Assembly (NCBI GenBank): GCA_023444765.1
Contig: JAEXLY010000219.1
Span: 1-7,118 of the forward strand
Source of the DNA: Pseudomonadota bacterium
Lineage (GTDB): Bacteria; Pseudomonadota; Gammaproteobacteria; Xanthomonadales; Xanthomonadaceae
Length of the DNA stretch: 7,118 nucleotides
Direction: 5' to 3'
A program made the position numbers and the translations under genes. Below the pieces are notes generated by a model. The model did no database searches. It saw only the letters and a list, made by a program, of their open reading frames with translations, and was not told the DNA's origin. Position 1 is the stretch's first letter, and each line of letters begins with the position of its first letter. Positions 5,854 to 7,118 of this stretch are shown here, one piece after another.

Positions 5854-6219
5854 ATGGCGAAACTCCTCCTCAACCTGCGCAACGTTCCCGACGACGAAGC
5901 CGACGACGTCCGCGCCTTCCTGCGTGCGGCGCGTATCGAGCACTACGAAACTCGTCCCGGCCCGTTCGGAATCTCCGCTGGCGGGATCTGGGTGCGCGAC
6001 GACGGGGACATGGCGCAGGCCCGGCGGCTGATGGCCGACTACCAGCGCGAACGTGCGATCCGCGTGCGTGCCGAACGCCAGCAGGCCGAACGCGAAGGTA
6101 CCGCCGAGACCTTCGCCGACATCGCCCGCGCTCAGCCGCTGCGCGTGGTCCTGACCCTGCTGGCGATCCTGCTGCTGGTCGGGTTGATGGCACTGCCCGC
6201 GATCCTGATCGGCCGCTGA
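5854..6219 (+). CDS. DUF6164 family protein, C-terminal membrane anchor
   Basis: The 121-residue protein has the layout of the DUF6164 family. A small N-terminal alpha/beta domain (about 1-62) opens with MAKLLLNLRNVPDDEADDVR and includes HYET (30-33), GISAGGIWV (39-47) and a DMAQARRLM helix. A highly charged helix rich in Arg, Glu and Gln follows (about 61-82), then one hydrophobic segment (about 97-119) ending close to the C-terminus. The soluble part therefore probably lies in the cytoplasm, tethered to the inner membrane by its tail. The N-terminal domain resembles small ferredoxin-like signal-transducing or sensing folds, but this is a guess. No function is known to me. ATG at 5854 is preferred to the out-of-frame ATG at 5843. 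The gene lies 42 bases after the HD gene and 3 bases before the permease, in the same frame as the latter. Confidence 0.8.
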   Translation: MAKLLLNLRNVPDDEADDVRAFLRAARIEHYETRPGPFGISAGGIWVRDDGDMAQARRLMADYQRERAIRVRAERQQAEREGTAETFADIARAQPLRVVLTLLAILLLVGLMALPAILIGR

Positions 6220-6222
6220 CGC

Positions 6223-7118
6223 GTGGCTGCACGCCCGCCTGGCGAGCTGGTGCGCGGGATCGGGCGCGGCAGCATGGTCGCGCTGTTCATCAACTCGGTG
6301 GTCGGCGCCGGGATCTTCGGCCTGCCGGCGCGCGTGCACGAACTGCTTGGAACGTGGGCGCTGCTGGCCTACGCCGCCTGCGCCTTGCTGGTGTTGCTGG
6401 TGGTGCTGTGCTTCGCCGAAGCAGGCAGCCGCTTCGAGCGGACCGGCGGCCCCTACCTGTACGCCTGCGTCGCGTTCGGTCCGGTGGTCGGATTCCAGGT
6501 CGGCTGGCTGGTGTGGCTCACGCGGGTGACCGCGTTCGCGGCCCTGTGCAACCTGCTGCTCGACTATCTGGCGCACATGGCACCGGCGCTCGCGACGGGC
6601 GCCACGCGCGTGGCCGCGGCCACGCTGGCCACCACGGCCATCGCCGCGGTCAACCTGCGCGGAGTACGCACCGCGGCGATCGTCGCCAACGTCTTCACCA
6701 TCGCCAAGCTGGTGCCGCTGCTGCTGTTCGTCGCGGCCGGACTGTTCTTCATCGAACCGGCGCGCTACGTGCCGCAGCATGCGCCGGGCCCGGACGACTT
6801 CTCCGCGGCCGTGCTCCTGCTGGTGTTCGCGTTCACCGGCTTCGAGACCGCGACCGTGCCTGCCGGCGAGGTGCGCGATCCGCGCCGCACGCTGCCGTTC
6901 GCGATCCTGGCCTCGCTGGCGGTGATCGTGCCGCTGTACCTGCTGATCCAGTTCGTGGCGATCGGCACGCTGCCGGAGCTGGCCTCCTCGTCCGCGCCGC
7001 TGGCCGATGCAGCCGGGCGCTTCGCAGGCAGCGTGGGCACGGGCGTGATCGTGCTCGGGGCGCTGGTCTCCATTACCGGCACCCTCAACGGACTGGTGCT
7101 GTCGGCACCGCGGCTGCT
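6223..7118 (+). CDS. APC superfamily amino acid permease, C-terminus beyond the window
   Basis: The frame is open from GTG at 6223 to the window edge (298 codons plus 2 bases). It encodes a polytopic inner-membrane protein with about eight hydrophobic segments so far. APC (amino acid-polyamine-organocation) features are INSVVGAGIFGLPA at about residues 23-36, where the unwound first helix binds the substrate backbone, FAEAGSRFERTGGPYLYA (TM2-3 region), the AAVNLRGVRTA loop and FAFTGFETATVPAGEVRDPRRTLP in the TM6 region. Full members have about 400-450 residues and 12 helices, so a quarter to a third is missing. The preceding TGA (6217-6219) is in the same frame, so GTG at 6223 is the earliest start; GTG at 6250 or ATG at 6274 are alternatives. 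No ribosome-binding site is obvious, so translation may be coupled to the DUF6164 gene. The substrate amino acid cannot be told. Confidence 0.9.
   Translation, partial: MAARPPGELVRGIGRGSMVALFINSVVGAGIFGLPARVHELLGTWALLAYAACALLVLLVVLCFAEAGSRFERTGGPYLYACVAFGPVVGFQVGWLVWLTRVTAFAALCNLLLDYLAHMAPALATGATRVAAATLATTAIAAVNLRGVRTAAIVANVFTIAKLVPLLLFVAAGLFFIEPARYVPQHAPGPDDFSAAVLLLVFAFTGFETATVPAGEVRDPRRTLPFAILASLAVIVPLYLLIQFVAIGTLPELASSSAPLADAAGRFAGSVGTGVIVLGALVSITGTLNGLVLSAPRL

Noticed and set aside
5083..6780. Minus-strand open frame of about 565 codons opposite the second operon
   Set aside because: It spans four recognisable plus-strand genes antisense and has the same Arg/Gln/His-rich composition as the other shadows.

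Overview
The window is very GC-rich chromosomal DNA. Codon third positions are almost all G or C, start codons include GTG, and ribosome-binding sites are short. The gene content (a SpeE-like protein, an exported S9 peptidase, a DUF6164 protein and a YdcZ-type transporter) suggests a gammaproteobacterium of the Lysobacteraceae/Xanthomonadaceae type, such as Lysobacter or Luteimonas. That placement is inferred from family knowledge and base composition, not from a marker gene.

Layout: the left edge (1-137, minus strand) holds the first 45 codons of a gene whose product begins with a signal peptide. A 217-base divergent spacer (138-354) with two perfect inverted repeats separates it from genes that all read to the right. 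These are a SpeE-like methyltransferase-fold protein (355-1155), an exported S9 prolyl-oligopeptidase-type peptidase with an intact Ser-Asp-His triad (1219-3261) and an MHS-type major facilitator transporter (3293-4588). The last two are 31 bases apart and probably share a transcript. A nested hairpin region follows the transporter stop (4588-4652) and probably ends or attenuates that unit.

A second rightward unit starts at 4733: a small YdcZ/DUF606 transporter, an HD-superfamily hydrolase overlapping it by 4 bases, a DUF6164 membrane-anchored protein, and an APC-type amino acid permease that runs off the right edge. The gaps (-4, 42 and 3 bases) suggest co-transcription, with a possible internal promoter just before the DUF6164 gene.

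Peptidase, MFS symporter and amino acid permease together would suit uptake and use of peptide breakdown products, but this is only a contextual reading. I see no mobile element, CRISPR array, tRNA, rRNA, phage gene or toxin-antitoxin pair, and no convincing new multi-gene system. The points most worth a second look are the intergenic structures, the divergent SpeE-like protein, and the conserved but functionally unassigned small genes.
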